Made by a program: the position numbers and the translations under genes. A stretch of DNA of 64,000 nt from JANLSO01 sp031362405. GTDB lineage: Bacteria; Actinomycetota; Thermoleophilia; Miltoncostaeales; Miltoncostaeaceae. Where the stretch lies: contig JANLSO010000056.1 of NCBI GenBank assembly GCA_031362405.1, positions 16,921 through 80,920 on the forward strand, in the 5' to 3' direction. Below are positions 27,783-36,749 of this stretch, piece after piece (position 1 is the first letter of the stretch; every line of letters begins with the position of its first letter). The notes under the pieces were generated by a model. The model did not search any database, had not been told where the DNA came from, and was given only the letters and a program-made list of their open reading frames with translations.

Positions 27783-28853
27783 ATGAAGGTGCGAGTGATC
27801 CGTCCCGACGAGCTGAGCGCCTCGGATATCGAGAGCTGGCGCGCAATCCAGACACGGGCGGGACTCAATAACCCGTTCTTGTCGCCCGAGTTCGCCCAGG
27901 CCGTCGGCCGCCACCGTGCCGACGCGCGCGTCGGTGTGATGGACGACGGCAGCGGGGCGGTGGGCTTCTTCGCTTTCGAGAAACGTCGATGGCGGATCGG
28001 CAAGGCGATCGGAGCAGGCGTCAACGACTGCCAGGCCGTGGTGGTCGATCCCGGTCTCGAGTGGAGCGCCGCCGAGCTCGTCACGGCCTGCGACCTCGTC
28101 GTATGGGAATACAGCCATCTGATGGCCGAGCAACCGCAGTTCGTGCCCTATCACGCTGCTGTGGTGCCGTCGCCGATCATGGATCTCACCGACGGCTTCG
28201 AGGCTTTTTGCAAAGCGGTCAGCGAGAATTCCAAGTCGTGGATTTCAAAGGCCCGCCGCGGCGTCCGCCGCCTCGAGCCGAGGTTCGGGCCGGTGCGGCT
28301 CGAGTACGACGATTCCGATCCGGCCGCCCACCGCACGGTGCTCGAGTGGAAATCGAATCAGTACCGCCGCACCGGTCGACCCGACCCGATCACGCGCCCG
28401 TGGGTATCGGCGCTCCTGGCCGATCTGTTGGTGGGAGGTACGGATACTTTCCGGTGCCTCTGCACGTCTCTCTACTCGGGCGAACGGCTTGTTGCCGGGC
28501 AGATAAACCTCCATTCGCCGCGGGTCGTGGCCGGGTGGATCATTGCGTACGACCCCGAGGTCGCAAGCGCCGGTGCGGGCAACCTCTCCGACCTCATGAT
28601 GGCCGAGGCCGCCGCTGAGCGCGGCGTCGACTACATCGACCTGGGAAAAGGCGACAACTTCAAGAAGGGATCCCTCGGCACCCGTGAGCTGCGGGTCGCC
28701 GAGGGGTGGGTGGAGCGCCGAAGCATGGTCACGGTGGCACGCCGGGTGACGCGAACGCCCGTGCGCGCGACGCATGACTTCATTGTTCGCAATCCCCCCG
28801 TGCGGGCCGCGGTGAAGCGCGGCCTTCGTGTGGTGGGAGGTCTTCGACGATGA
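27783..28853 (+). CDS. GNAT-like acyltransferase of the CelD/BcsL type
   Basis: A 356-residue protein. The N-terminal phrase NNPFLSPEFAQAVGRHRADARVGV and the central GNAT domain (VLEWKSNQYRRTGRPDP, VAGQINLHSPRVVAGWIIAY) match the BcsL/CelD-like acetyltransferases found in polysaccharide clusters. GVDYIDLGKGDNFKKG, with its K-x3-KGSLGTRE continuation, is the diagnostic late motif. Such proteins are proposed to acylate sugars or lipids of the exported polymer. ATG at 27783 has a purine-rich site (GAGGGGG) 8 bases before it. It may be translationally coupled to a short ORF that begins with ATGA at its stop. Confidence 0.82.
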   Translation: MKVRVIRPDELSASDIESWRAIQTRAGLNNPFLSPEFAQAVGRHRADARVGVMDDGSGAVGFFAFEKRRWRIGKAIGAGVNDCQAVVVDPGLEWSAAELVTACDLVVWEYSHLMAEQPQFVPYHAAVVPSPIMDLTDGFEAFCKAVSENSKSWISKARRGVRRLEPRFGPVRLEYDDSDPAAHRTVLEWKSNQYRRTGRPDPITRPWVSALLADLLVGGTDTFRCLCTSLYSGERLVAGQINLHSPRVVAGWIIAYDPEVASAGAGNLSDLMMAEAAAERGVDYIDLGKGDNFKKGSLGTRELRVAEGWVERRSMVTVARRVTRTPVRATHDFIVRNPPVRAAVKRGLRVVGGLRR

Positions 28854-28984
28854 CCCCGCCGATCGGACGATCGATGCGTCTGAAGCACCCCCGATCGGGG
28901 GTTGTCGCGCCACACAGACCCCCCCGATACTCGCCTCCCATTCGGCTCAGGGACGACGACGAGCCCTCCGACAACGCAGAGTGA
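28850..28984 (+). CDS. Possible 44-residue ORF, unknown
   Basis: ATG at 28850 overlaps the preceding stop as ATGA and opens 44 codons rich in Arg and Pro. The coupling is the only support; no domain is seen, and the sequence may simply be spacer before the deacetylase gene. It contains a short palindrome, CCCCCGATCGGGGG, at about 28889. Confidence 0.25.
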   Translation: MTPPIGRSMRLKHPRSGVVAPHRPPRYSPPIRLRDDDEPSDNAE

Positions 28985-29057
28985 TCGTGACGCCCCTTCG
29001 AGATACCCATGACGAACCTACGCGGCGCAATCGACCACATCGCGCTGAGGGCTCGCG

Positions 29058-29939
29058 GTGAGCCCCGCCCTGCCCACGGACAGAGCACGAACAGCGATCC
29101 CTGTGGTGGTTTTCCATTCGGTTCGCGACTGCTCAGGAGAACCGATCTGGACCCTGCCACGGGAAACGTTTCGGCGGCACATCCGCGCGATCGCCGAGAG
29201 TGGTCGCACCAGCATCAGTTTCGGCGATCTCGCCGATGGCCTCGCCGGTCGCCAGCCCATGGCCCAGCATTCGGTCGTGGTGACCTTCGACGACGGATTT
29301 GCCGACAACCTCGATGCCGTGGCCATCTGCGATGAATACCGGCTGCACGTAAGCGCCTTCATCACGACCGACTACCTCGGTCGTGACGCCATGCTCACCC
29401 CCGCGCAAGCCCGCGAGCTGGCGGCCCAGGCGAACGTCGAGGTGGGATCCCACACCGTCAGCCATCGTCGTCTCGACGAGCTGACACGCAGCGAGATCAA
29501 CCGGGAGCTGCGCGACAGTCGAGAGCGCCTCGAGGACATTCTCTCGGGCCCGGTGTCGACGTTGGCGTATCCGTACGGCAACTACGACGAGCGGGTCAAG
29601 CGGATCGCGGCGGCGGCCGGGTACCGAGGTGCCGCTGCCGTACGAATGGCGCTTTCGCATCCCGCCGACGACCCCTTTGCGGTCGCCCGCCACCTCATCA
29701 GTACCCGTACCACCGACGCCGAGTTGGCCGACATCCTCGCGGGCCGGGGTCGGCTGGCCGCGCGCCACGAGCGACTCGTGACGCGCGGCTACCGCTGGGC
29801 ACGCCGGGGCCGCGCGATCGCCTGGCAGGGGACCCGGCACGGGCCCATCGCGAAGCGGCTAGCCGGAGGGCCCGATGGTCGTTCCGCCGACCTCGGCGCC
29901 CGCGGGGCTCGACCCGAACAGGGAGCGGAAGAGCACTGA
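29058..29939 (+). CDS. Polysaccharide deacetylase (carbohydrate esterase 4)
   Basis: A 293-residue NodB-type deacetylase that removes N- or O-acetyl groups from polysaccharide. Motif 1, TFDDGFADN (75-83), supplies the catalytic Asp and metal Asp. Motif 2, GSHTVSHRRLDEL (near 130), supplies the metal His pair. Motif 3 appears as YPYGNYDERV. The fold starts VVVFHSVRDCSG, so GTG at 29058 is acceptable; no signal peptide is evident. It ends convergent with the GH26-like gene, with which it overlaps. It is likely a modifier of the locus's own polymer. Confidence 0.9.
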   Translation: MSPALPTDRARTAIPVVVFHSVRDCSGEPIWTLPRETFRRHIRAIAESGRTSISFGDLADGLAGRQPMAQHSVVVTFDDGFADNLDAVAICDEYRLHVSAFITTDYLGRDAMLTPAQARELAAQANVEVGSHTVSHRRLDELTRSEINRELRDSRERLEDILSGPVSTLAYPYGNYDERVKRIAAAAGYRGAAAVRMALSHPADDPFAVARHLISTRTTDAELADILAGRGRLAARHERLVTRGYRWARRGRAIAWQGTRHGPIAKRLAGGPDGRSADLGARGARPEQGAEEH

Positions 29940-31190
29940 GGATTGCGGATACGTGTCGTCGTCGATGCGGTGACGACCGAGTTCGGACTGCTGCTTGTTG
30001 AAGTACACCATCCATTCCACGGCGTGAGCGCGGGCGAAATCGGCCATGCCCTGAATGAAGATCGGGTTGTCGCCTCCACCCGCTCGTGCTCGTGGCACCA
30101 GGCCGAACTCCGGGATGACCAGGGGTCGGTCGTAGCGAGCGGCAAGGTCGCCGTACCACTCGAGCCCGTGGTCTCCGGTCAGCAGATGGTTCCAACACCT
30201 CGTCTGGCGGGCGACGATGTCTGCCGCAACGGCGTGGTCGGGTATCGGATAGGTGTCCGGCAGGAAGCAGATGTCGTAAACGTCGACCCCGATGGCATCG
30301 ACCACGTCGGCCCCGGGCCAGGCGCGTTCCGCCGGCCAGTTGTCGGGGTCGACGGGTCCCAGTGCGGGGTTCCACACGAAGGTGAAGTGGGCCCCGGGTA
30401 CGGAGCGCATGGTTGTGACGATCCGACGGTAGTAGGCCTTCCATGCGTCCGGATCTGACCGGGCGCTCCACGGCTGCCAGTCGCCGGAGAATTCCCAGCC
30501 GGGTCGTAGGACCGCCCTCGCCTGCCCGCCCGCGACGAGCCGTTCGCCGAGCTCGCGGAAGTAGCCGTCGTAGGCGCCGGATGCGCCTTCCTGAAGCGTC
30601 CCGCCCTGCTCGCGGGGAATCATCACCAGCGAGTAGGCGATTCGGGCGCCCACATTGCGCCACGCATCGACAAGCCACCAGGGGTTGGCGATGGCCCTCC
30701 AACGCAGCTCTTCGAGGCCGTCCGAGGCAACCACCGGCCGGCGGCCGAGCCACCCGGCGAACCGCTCGAATCCGTCGCGGTCTCCCGGCCCGATGTAGAC
30801 CCCGATCGGGATGCGAGCGTTGGAGGTTGGCCTGGCGACGGCGGCCGCAGGGGGCAGCGCAGGAGGGTCAGCGACGAGGAGAGCCGCGGCGCCGGCGACG
30901 CAGATGATCGCGATCACGGCCCCAACGATGACGCGCGCACGAGGTGGGCGACGTGTCGCCAGCGCCGGCGACCCGCCCAATCCCCGTCGACCGACATCGC
31001 GCGTGTCCTGCCCGGGAGGATCGGCAACCCGTGATTCCCGAGCCGCGCGTGGGGGGAGCCTCGCCCTCACGCCCACACTCTGTTCGAAGGAAGGTCTGCC
31101 GACATGCGCCCAGGTGCGCGTTGTGGTCGCATCACGCTCCCCCTTGCCGATCGGCCGTCGTACATCTGCGGGGTGCTCCACCAGGACCAT
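29859..31190 (-). CDS. Membrane-anchored glycoside hydrolase family 26-like protein
   Basis: The protein has a disordered Arg/Pro-rich N-terminus and one transmembrane helix (VIVGAVIAIICVAGAAALLV). A TIM-barrel domain starting RIPIGVYIGPG follows. Both catalytic glutamates expected for GH26 can be seen: the acid/base Glu in LRPGWEFSGDW and the nucleophile in PLVIPEFGL. The intervening HFTFVWNPALG and VDAIGVDVYD strands also fit. GH26 enzymes cleave beta-mannans or related glucans. The start is uncertain: ATG 31190 is used, with downstream GTG codons possible. It overlaps the deacetylase gene tail to tail and probably trims or loosens the exported polymer. Confidence 0.82.
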   Translation of the reverse strand: MVLVEHPADVRRPIGKGERDATTTRTWAHVGRPSFEQSVGVRARLPPRAARESRVADPPGQDTRDVGRRGLGGSPALATRRPPRARVIVGAVIAIICVAGAAALLVADPPALPPAAAVARPTSNARIPIGVYIGPGDRDGFERFAGWLGRRPVVASDGLEELRWRAIANPWWLVDAWRNVGARIAYSLVMIPREQGGTLQEGASGAYDGYFRELGERLVAGGQARAVLRPGWEFSGDWQPWSARSDPDAWKAYYRRIVTTMRSVPGAHFTFVWNPALGPVDPDNWPAERAWPGADVVDAIGVDVYDICFLPDTYPIPDHAVAADIVARQTRCWNHLLTGDHGLEWYGDLAARYDRPLVIPEFGLVPRARAGGGDNPIFIQGMADFARAHAVEWMVYFNKQQSELGRHRIDDDTYPQSSVLFRSLFGSSPAGAEVGGTTIGPSG

Positions 31191-31275
31191 TCCTGAGGTC
31201 GACAGCAGGGGCGGCGGCGCGGAGTGCCGTCGTCGCGTAGTCGTCGGTGCCAGCGGCCAATGAACGGCGCGATGT

Positions 31276-32304
31276 CTATCGACGCCCGGCCGGAGCGATC
31301 CGCACGTCGTAGTCCCAGTTCTGCCAGCAGCAGAACGGGCGGGGCGGAAGCATCTGAAGGCGGTCCCACGGGAAGGATTCGATAACGCCCTCGCGGTCGG
31401 CATCACCGATGAGCGCGGTAAAGCGGTCAACGCCCACCCCGCGGGGATCCTCTCCGTAGAAGGCCACCGCGCCTGCGTGATCACGGACGACGATGCCGTA
31501 CCGCTGGGCGGCTTTCGCCATCATCCGCGCAAGAGGATGCAGGCCCAGGCCGTCGATGTCGAGAGCGGGGTCGAGCCGAAAACGTGCCCCTTCGAGCGGG
31601 GCGCTGGGGTCAGACGATGATCCGTCGGTTCGCGTTGCCGGCAACGTCAGTGTCTCGCGCCTCACCTCGGGCACCGCAAGCGCCAGAACGTGGTCGATAC
31701 GGCCCTTGCGAAGGTCGCGCGCGGTGACGAGCCCTCCCACCGCCGGCAGGCCCGATGCAGTCGCCCCGTACGGCGCCTCGATGATTCCCGCCGAACGTGA
31801 GACCTGGGGGATCTTCGCTCCGTGGCGGGCTTCGGGGCCGTGAGGGCCGTTCTGGAAAACCCAGAACTCCCACATCGTGTCGCTGCTCGGCTGCCAGATC
31901 ACGATGTGAGCGTCGGTCCCGTCGGCTGGCCTGGCGTTCGGTGGCACGGGCGCCTTGGCCCACCTGTTCGGGCTGTCGGCACGTGGTGATCCACCGTCGC
32001 TGTCGCGCACAACGACCTGCGGTACGTTCGGCCCCACGGTGAAGACCGGGATGCTGAACTTCTCGATGTTCATCCACGGACCGCCGTAGGCGTCTTTTTG
32101 GCGAATCAACTCCGCAACGACGGCCCCGGACGTCGGGGCGATGGTCTGATTCGTGGCGAGAGGTCGGTTCCAGAAGCTCGTTGGGGAAAACCATTGCGGT
32201 TCAACGACAGGTGTCTTCGTCGCGGTTGCGCCGCCTGCCACCGACAACGCGACGAGGAGCGCGAGGCTCAGGCCGGCGGTCAGCCATCGAAAGAGTATGC
32301 GCAT
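31276..32304 (-). CDS. Secreted protein of the uncharacterised 'SFWN' family, paralogue 2
   Basis: A 342-residue protein with a signal peptide (MRILFRWLTAGLSLALLVAL) but no lipobox. The mature domain repeats every signature of the lipoprotein at 18533: TSFWNRPLATNQTIAP, HIVIWQPSSDTMWEFWVF, EAPYGATASGLPAVGG, GRIDHVLALAVPEVR, ARFRLDPALDIDGLG, YGIVVRDHAG, VAFYGEDP, and FPWDRLQMLPP. It ends with a Trp/Cys-rich tail (PFCCWQNWDYDVRI) missing in paralogue 1. Its place inside the polysaccharide locus, next to the GH26-like gene, suggests a cell-surface role in glycan binding or cleavage; this is inference. Confidence 0.8.
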   Translation of the reverse strand: MRILFRWLTAGLSLALLVALSVAGGATATKTPVVEPQWFSPTSFWNRPLATNQTIAPTSGAVVAELIRQKDAYGGPWMNIEKFSIPVFTVGPNVPQVVVRDSDGGSPRADSPNRWAKAPVPPNARPADGTDAHIVIWQPSSDTMWEFWVFQNGPHGPEARHGAKIPQVSRSAGIIEAPYGATASGLPAVGGLVTARDLRKGRIDHVLALAVPEVRRETLTLPATRTDGSSSDPSAPLEGARFRLDPALDIDGLGLHPLARMMAKAAQRYGIVVRDHAGAVAFYGEDPRGVGVDRFTALIGDADREGVIESFPWDRLQMLPPRPFCCWQNWDYDVRIAPAGRR

Positions 32305-32342
32305 GGCCCGCAGACTAACCGGGCGGTGGGGCGCACCGGCAA

Positions 32343-33401
32343 ATGACCGTTCGGTACGGTCTCGCATCACCAGTGGCAACCTCAAATACAGCCCCCGACA
32401 CTCCACTCATCGCCGTCATCACGCCCGTGTTCCGCGGTGCGCGCCATCTCGCGGACTGCCTGGAGGCGGTCCGTCGGCAGGAGCATCAGAACTGGTGCCA
32501 CATCGTCGTCGACAACGCGAGTGACGACGACACCCGCGCTATCGCCGCGACGGCCGCAGCCGAGGATGCACGGGTACAACTGGTCACCCACGACCTCTAC
32601 GTCCCGATGCTCGACAACTGGAACCGGGCGCTCCTCGAATGCCCCGCCGACGCGGAGTACGTGATGCAGGTCGGCGCGGATGACCTCATCGCCGACGACT
32701 GCTTCACCCGGATGCTCGATGTGGGCCTGCAGTACCCCTCGGCCCAGCTGATCGCGGCGTACCGCAGTGATGGCAGCATCACTTTGCCGGCCGCGTTCGA
32801 CGAGAGCATCGAGCTCATCGCCGGAGTCGAGGTGGCCAGGGAAGTCTTGCTTGGTGGCACCGACGTGATCGGCTCGCCGAGCAACGTGATGATGCGAGGC
32901 GATGCGATCCCGATCGGCACACCGATGTACGACGGTCGCGCGTGGCCACCCGGTATGACCAACGCCCCGGCCCGCTGGGCGGTCGACAAGGAGCCGTTCC
33001 TGCGCATGCTCGACGGGGGTTACGTTGCCTTCACCCACGGTGTGCTGACCATGTCACGCCAAGATGACGGCGGCGCAACATCGGTGACCGAAGATCTGCG
33101 GACCCACTGCGCCGGTGACTTGGAGCTCCTTCTGCGGTTCGCGGAACGTTTCTTGACCCGGGCGGAGCTTCGCCGGCGCGCCCGGGTTCTCGCGGTCCGC
33201 TATTCGGCGATCATTGCCAACCAGGCCCTTCGCCGCGGGCGGCGCCACGATGAGCGCTTCGTGGAGTACCACTCCCGTGCGCTTGCCCACCTGGCTCCGG
33301 TGCTGCGCGAGCAGGGCGCGCCGGAGGCGGCGACCGCGTTGCGTGCCGCGCGGCGAATGCTGGTCGCGCGGTCAGCCGCGCCAGGCCAAACGGTGACGTA
33401 G
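32343..33401 (+). CDS. Glycosyltransferase family 2
   Basis: A 352-residue GT-A enzyme. The first strand and loop read LIAVITPVFRGARHLADCL, followed by HIVVDNASDDDTRAIA. The DxD-like motif is QVGADDLIADDCFTRM (GADD near 112). NVMMRGDAIP and WAVDKEPFLRML mark the acceptor side. It belongs to the group that reads DNASDDDT and transfers sugars in O-antigen or capsule synthesis. ATG at 32343 is the first start; an internal ATG is not needed. The last 30 bases overlap the 3' end of the convergent GT2 gene. Confidence 0.85.
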   Translation: MTVRYGLASPVATSNTAPDTPLIAVITPVFRGARHLADCLEAVRRQEHQNWCHIVVDNASDDDTRAIAATAAAEDARVQLVTHDLYVPMLDNWNRALLECPADAEYVMQVGADDLIADDCFTRMLDVGLQYPSAQLIAAYRSDGSITLPAAFDESIELIAGVEVAREVLLGGTDVIGSPSNVMMRGDAIPIGTPMYDGRAWPPGMTNAPARWAVDKEPFLRMLDGGYVAFTHGVLTMSRQDDGGATSVTEDLRTHCAGDLELLLRFAERFLTRAELRRRARVLAVRYSAIIANQALRRGRRHDERFVEYHSRALAHLAPVLREQGAPEAATALRAARRMLVARSAAPGQTVT

Positions 33402-34283
33402 ACCCGCCGCGACGCGTTGTGCGGCGACGCTGAACGGCGAGGCTTCGCGGTGCCCGTCGACGACGGCCCGCATCGTTGGCACCAGCGCGCGCATCAGCAC
33501 GTCGTCAAGTCGATGCCGTCGCGTCACGGAGATTCCCGGGACGCGTCCGCTGGCGGCGAGCGCGAGGCGCAGGGCGCGGGGCTGCGTACGTCCGCGCGAA
33601 AAGGCCCGCGCGTGCGCAAACGCCGCCGGATGCCGTGCCCTCAGGGCGGCGACGAGATCACCGTGTCGTGATCGGTCAGCGGCGAGCCGCCGGGGCGTTG
33701 CGTGTTGGCGGTAGCGCGCATGAGGGCGGCCGATATGGCCTCCCTTCCAGCCCTGCTCGGCGATCGAGAGCCAGAGATCCCAGTCTTCGTACCCGAGGTC
33801 GAGGCTCCAACCGCCGGCGATCTCGATCGCCTCCCGACGGTAGAGCGAGCTGTTGGGCATCCGGTTGACGCGGGTCAGCAAGACCGGGTCGAGCGTCGGC
33901 CAGGTGGGGAAGACCCCGCAATAGGCACCGAACGCCTCGATGTCGCCCCATGCGGCGCCGAGCGTCGGGTCGCTGTCGAGCCGGTCGGCGAGGTCGCTCA
34001 ACACGTTCGCACACAGCTCGTCGTCAGCATCCAAGGGGAGCACGTAGGGAGCGGTGGTCATCTCGAGGCCACGGGTGCGCGCGGCGCAGACGCCGGGCTC
34101 GCGCACCCGCTCTACGTGCACTCCTGCGCGCTGCAGCGCGTCCAACAGGGCGAGCGTTTCGGGGTCGGTTGATGCCGAGTCGACCACGACCAGCTCGTGC
34201 GGCTCCTGGTCGCGCAGCGAGGCGATGGCATCGGGCACGAAGGCGCCGTCGTTGTGGCAGGGGATGATCACCGTGACTCTCAT
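33372..34283 (-). CDS. Glycosyltransferase family 2
   Basis: A 303-residue enzyme starting MRVTVIIPCHNDGAFVPDAI, with VVVDSASTDPETLALL, VLPLDADDELCANVL (the metal-binding DADD), NSSLYRREAIEIAGGW and GYEDWDLWLSIAEQG. EDWD supplies the likely catalytic base. The helical C-terminal tail is Arg-rich. Its ATG overlaps the stop of the O-antigen ligase gene by ATGA, so it is the last gene of a three-gene minus-strand operon (Wzz-like, ligase/polymerase, GT2). Confidence 0.88.
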   Translation of the reverse strand: MRVTVIIPCHNDGAFVPDAIASLRDQEPHELVVVDSASTDPETLALLDALQRAGVHVERVREPGVCAARTRGLEMTTAPYVLPLDADDELCANVLSDLADRLDSDPTLGAAWGDIEAFGAYCGVFPTWPTLDPVLLTRVNRMPNSSLYRREAIEIAGGWSLDLGYEDWDLWLSIAEQGWKGGHIGRPHARYRQHATPRRLAADRSRHGDLVAALRARHPAAFAHARAFSRGRTQPRALRLALAASGRVPGISVTRRHRLDDVLMRALVPTMRAVVDGHREASPFSVAAQRVAAGLRHRLAWRG

Positions 34284-35713
34284 AAGCCTGCCCTTTCCCG
34301 AGGTATTGCCTCGGTTGAGGCGCTCAGCCATGGCACGCCGGCGGCGACGACGCCCGCCCACATCATCACCATCAGGTTCGGGAAGGCCTGCGACAGCGGG
34401 GCGAACATCGCGACAACCGCCCAGGAGGTTGCGACCGCCACCAGTCCGATGCCCCAGGCGTAGAGCTGGGGGTCGCCACGCGCCAGGATCGGGCCGAGCA
34501 CCGCCAGCCCGAACGCGGCCGCCCACAAGAAAACGCCGAGCAGCCCGAGTTGGGCGGCGTAGAGGAGGTAGACGTTGTGTACGACGAGACCCTCGCCCTG
34601 CTGCGGGTACGTGTCGGCCTGTCGGAAGTAGTCGGGGCTCTCGGCCGCGAACGTCGCCCATCCGAAACCGATCAGTGGCCGTTCGTCAACCATCCCGACC
34701 GCGGCGGTGACCATGTTGCGTCGATCCCAGACCGGGCTCTCATCGGCGGCCCGCGACTGGATGTTCGACGACAGCGCGGGCACGGTCGCCAGGGCAACGG
34801 CAAGTACGACCACGAGGCATGCGAGGGCGGGAAGCAGGTAACGGCGCAGCCGTCGCGCGGCGAGCATGGCAAGGGCTGCACCCAGAATCGCGGCGATCCA
34901 CGCCGAGCGCGTCAGCGTCAGCAGGATGCCCAGCGCACACAGCGCCAGCGTCGCCCACGCAATGAGGCGCCATCGGCCGCGCCAACACGTCAAGGCAACC
35001 GCGGCCGCCGCCCCGCACATCACCATGGCCAACCCGTTGGCGCTGGCCTCCACGAACGGTCCGCGCGAGCGGCCGAAGTGGATCCCGACGGTCGGGTCGG
35101 TGATGTAGCCGGGGAATACGAACGCGGTAAGGCCGACCGATTCGGCGATCGCCGTGAGGCTGAGGTAGAGGCCGACGGCAACCAACGTGCCGATCAAGAT
35201 CGCCCGCTGACGCACGGTTCGAAACGCGAACGGCGCCACCAGAAATACGAGGAATGGAACGATCCCGAACCGATCGAGCAGGGCGTAGACCGACGCGGTG
35301 TCGGTGGTACCGGCCCAGACCGCGGACAGGATGGCGTAGAGCGCTGCGAGTACCAAGAGCACATGGACAAACTGGAGGCGAAGTGGGGCTCGGTGGCCGA
35401 GGCCGGGGGCCCGCAACGCGACGGCGATCACTCCGAACAAGAGAATCAGGCGGTCGGGCCCGATGGGAAAGCCGAGCGACGCCCAGTTGCCCGAGAACAT
35501 CGTGGCGGCGGCCCCGAGACTGAGCGTCCACGCGGGGTCGGCATGCCACGCGATCACCGCCAAGGCGCCCGCCGTGACGAGGCCCAGGAGGAGGGTCAGC
35601 GACGGCGCGCGGTCGGCCCTGGTCGATGCGACCGCTGCGAGTGCCCACACCGCGACGACGCCGACGCCCAGACCGACGACGGGCAGGCGCCGGGGAGCCG
35701 CCCGCGCGATCAC
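34280..35713 (-). CDS. O-antigen ligase / polymerase family membrane protein (Wzy_C)
   Basis: A 477-residue protein with about 12 hydrophobic helices and a large external loop between helices near 345-410. The loop contains NMVTAAVGMVDERPLIGFGW and VVHNVYLLYAAQLG. The pattern R-x-x-M...P-x-x-G-x-G-x...H-N-x-Y/L is the hallmark of WaaL/Wzy_C proteins, which polymerise or ligate lipid-linked glycans outside the membrane. The start is GTG at 35713, one base after the preceding stop. The ends overlap the neighbouring genes, so expression is coupled. Confidence 0.88.
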   Translation of the reverse strand: MIARAAPRRLPVVGLGVGVVAVWALAAVASTRADRAPSLTLLLGLVTAGALAVIAWHADPAWTLSLGAAATMFSGNWASLGFPIGPDRLILLFGVIAVALRAPGLGHRAPLRLQFVHVLLVLAALYAILSAVWAGTTDTASVYALLDRFGIVPFLVFLVAPFAFRTVRQRAILIGTLVAVGLYLSLTAIAESVGLTAFVFPGYITDPTVGIHFGRSRGPFVEASANGLAMVMCGAAAAVALTCWRGRWRLIAWATLALCALGILLTLTRSAWIAAILGAALAMLAARRLRRYLLPALACLVVVLAVALATVPALSSNIQSRAADESPVWDRRNMVTAAVGMVDERPLIGFGWATFAAESPDYFRQADTYPQQGEGLVVHNVYLLYAAQLGLLGVFLWAAAFGLAVLGPILARGDPQLYAWGIGLVAVATSWAVVAMFAPLSQAFPNLMVMMWAGVVAAGVPWLSASTEAIPRERAGL

Positions 35714-35714
35714 G

Positions 35715-36665
35715 CTAGTCGCGGCTGCGCGCGGCGTGTCGGGGCACGTACGTGCTGGGGGAGGGGGCGAGGTAGGCGAGTGCCGCGCCGAGAGCGAGGC
35801 CGGCGAGTAGCCCGGTGAAAAGGAGCTTTTGGAGTGTGGAGGAGCGATCGTTTGTCGCTCCTCGGGCTGGATCGATGACCCGCACAAAGTTCACGCCGCT
35901 GATGCCCTGTGTGCTGGCGCGGTACTGCGCCCGCAGAGTGTCGGCACGCAGTCGCAGAAGAGCGGCGTTGGTACCCAGCCGCGCGAATCTCACGCGCTCG
36001 GCTTGGCTGATGCGCTTGCCGTCAGGGCTTGGGCGTCGCTTGGCATCGACGCGTGCCTTACTGAGCCGCTGGTTCGCCAGACCCAGCCGAAACGTCGCCC
36101 GCGTGAGGGCGCGCTCGATGCCCCGATCTTCGCGGTCGCGAGCGATACCGGCGTTGTTGTAGGCGATGAACGCCCGCGCCGCGGCGTTCGCCGTTGCCAC
36201 CGCGTTCTCCTCGCTCGTCCCCGTCGCGAAGATCCGGAAAAGGGGGCTCTCCGGAATCGGTGCCGCGGTGATGCGCCCGGCGACCCGGTCGACCGGGAGC
36301 TCGAGCGCTCTCGCGGTACGCGCCACGACCGGTGAGGAACCCACCACTCGGCTATAGCCGACGGCGAGCGATTGCACGCCGGCGGCAAAGCCGGGAAGAG
36401 CAAGAAGATCGCCGTCCTGGCGTCCAACGTTCAAGCGCGTCTCCGCGCTGTACGTCGGGGTACGCGTGAGCCCAACGACGACGGCGAGGCCCATGAGCAC
36501 GACAACGGGCAGGATGACGCGCAGTGGGTTCGCACGGACGGCGTCCATCAACGAGCGCCGGGGCGGGAGCGCGGCGTCGGAGAGATCGTTACGCGGGTCA
36601 GTGGGGCTGATCGTCGGCTCCTCAGGTGGTGCGGCATGAGACCGAGTAGAGATTCGGCGTCTCAT
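35715..36665 (-). CDS. Wzz-like polysaccharide chain-length / co-polymerase protein, no kinase domain
   Basis: A 316-residue protein with two flanking transmembrane helices (PLRVILPVVVLMGLAVVVGL near 45-65 and LLFTGLLAGLALGAALAYL near the end). The periplasmic domain between them opens with TPTYSAETRLNVGRQDGDL and later has coiled-coil helices (GIERALTRATFRLGLANQRL). The sequence IDPA before the last helix is the usual proline-containing motif. Wzz proteins set polymer length; many Gram-positive versions pair with a tyrosine kinase, but none is nearby. ATG at 36665 gives a reasonable cytosolic tail. It leads a three-gene operon. Confidence 0.83.
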   Translation of the reverse strand: MRRRISTRSHAAPPEEPTISPTDPRNDLSDAALPPRRSLMDAVRANPLRVILPVVVLMGLAVVVGLTRTPTYSAETRLNVGRQDGDLLALPGFAAGVQSLAVGYSRVVGSSPVVARTARALELPVDRVAGRITAAPIPESPLFRIFATGTSEENAVATANAAARAFIAYNNAGIARDREDRGIERALTRATFRLGLANQRLSKARVDAKRRPSPDGKRISQAERVRFARLGTNAALLRLRADTLRAQYRASTQGISGVNFVRVIDPARGATNDRSSTLQKLLFTGLLAGLALGAALAYLAPSPSTYVPRHAARSRD

Positions 36666-36749
36666 CGGCACGGAGGCAGTTTGCTTTACCGAAGGGGACG
36701 AACTGCCGATGACGCCGTCGATGCAGCAATATGGAAATCTAGCGAACCG

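Noticed and set aside
34550..35818. A long plus-strand frame opposite the O-antigen ligase gene
   Set aside because: Antisense of a membrane-protein gene with low-complexity Arg/Gly/Glu translation; no domain.
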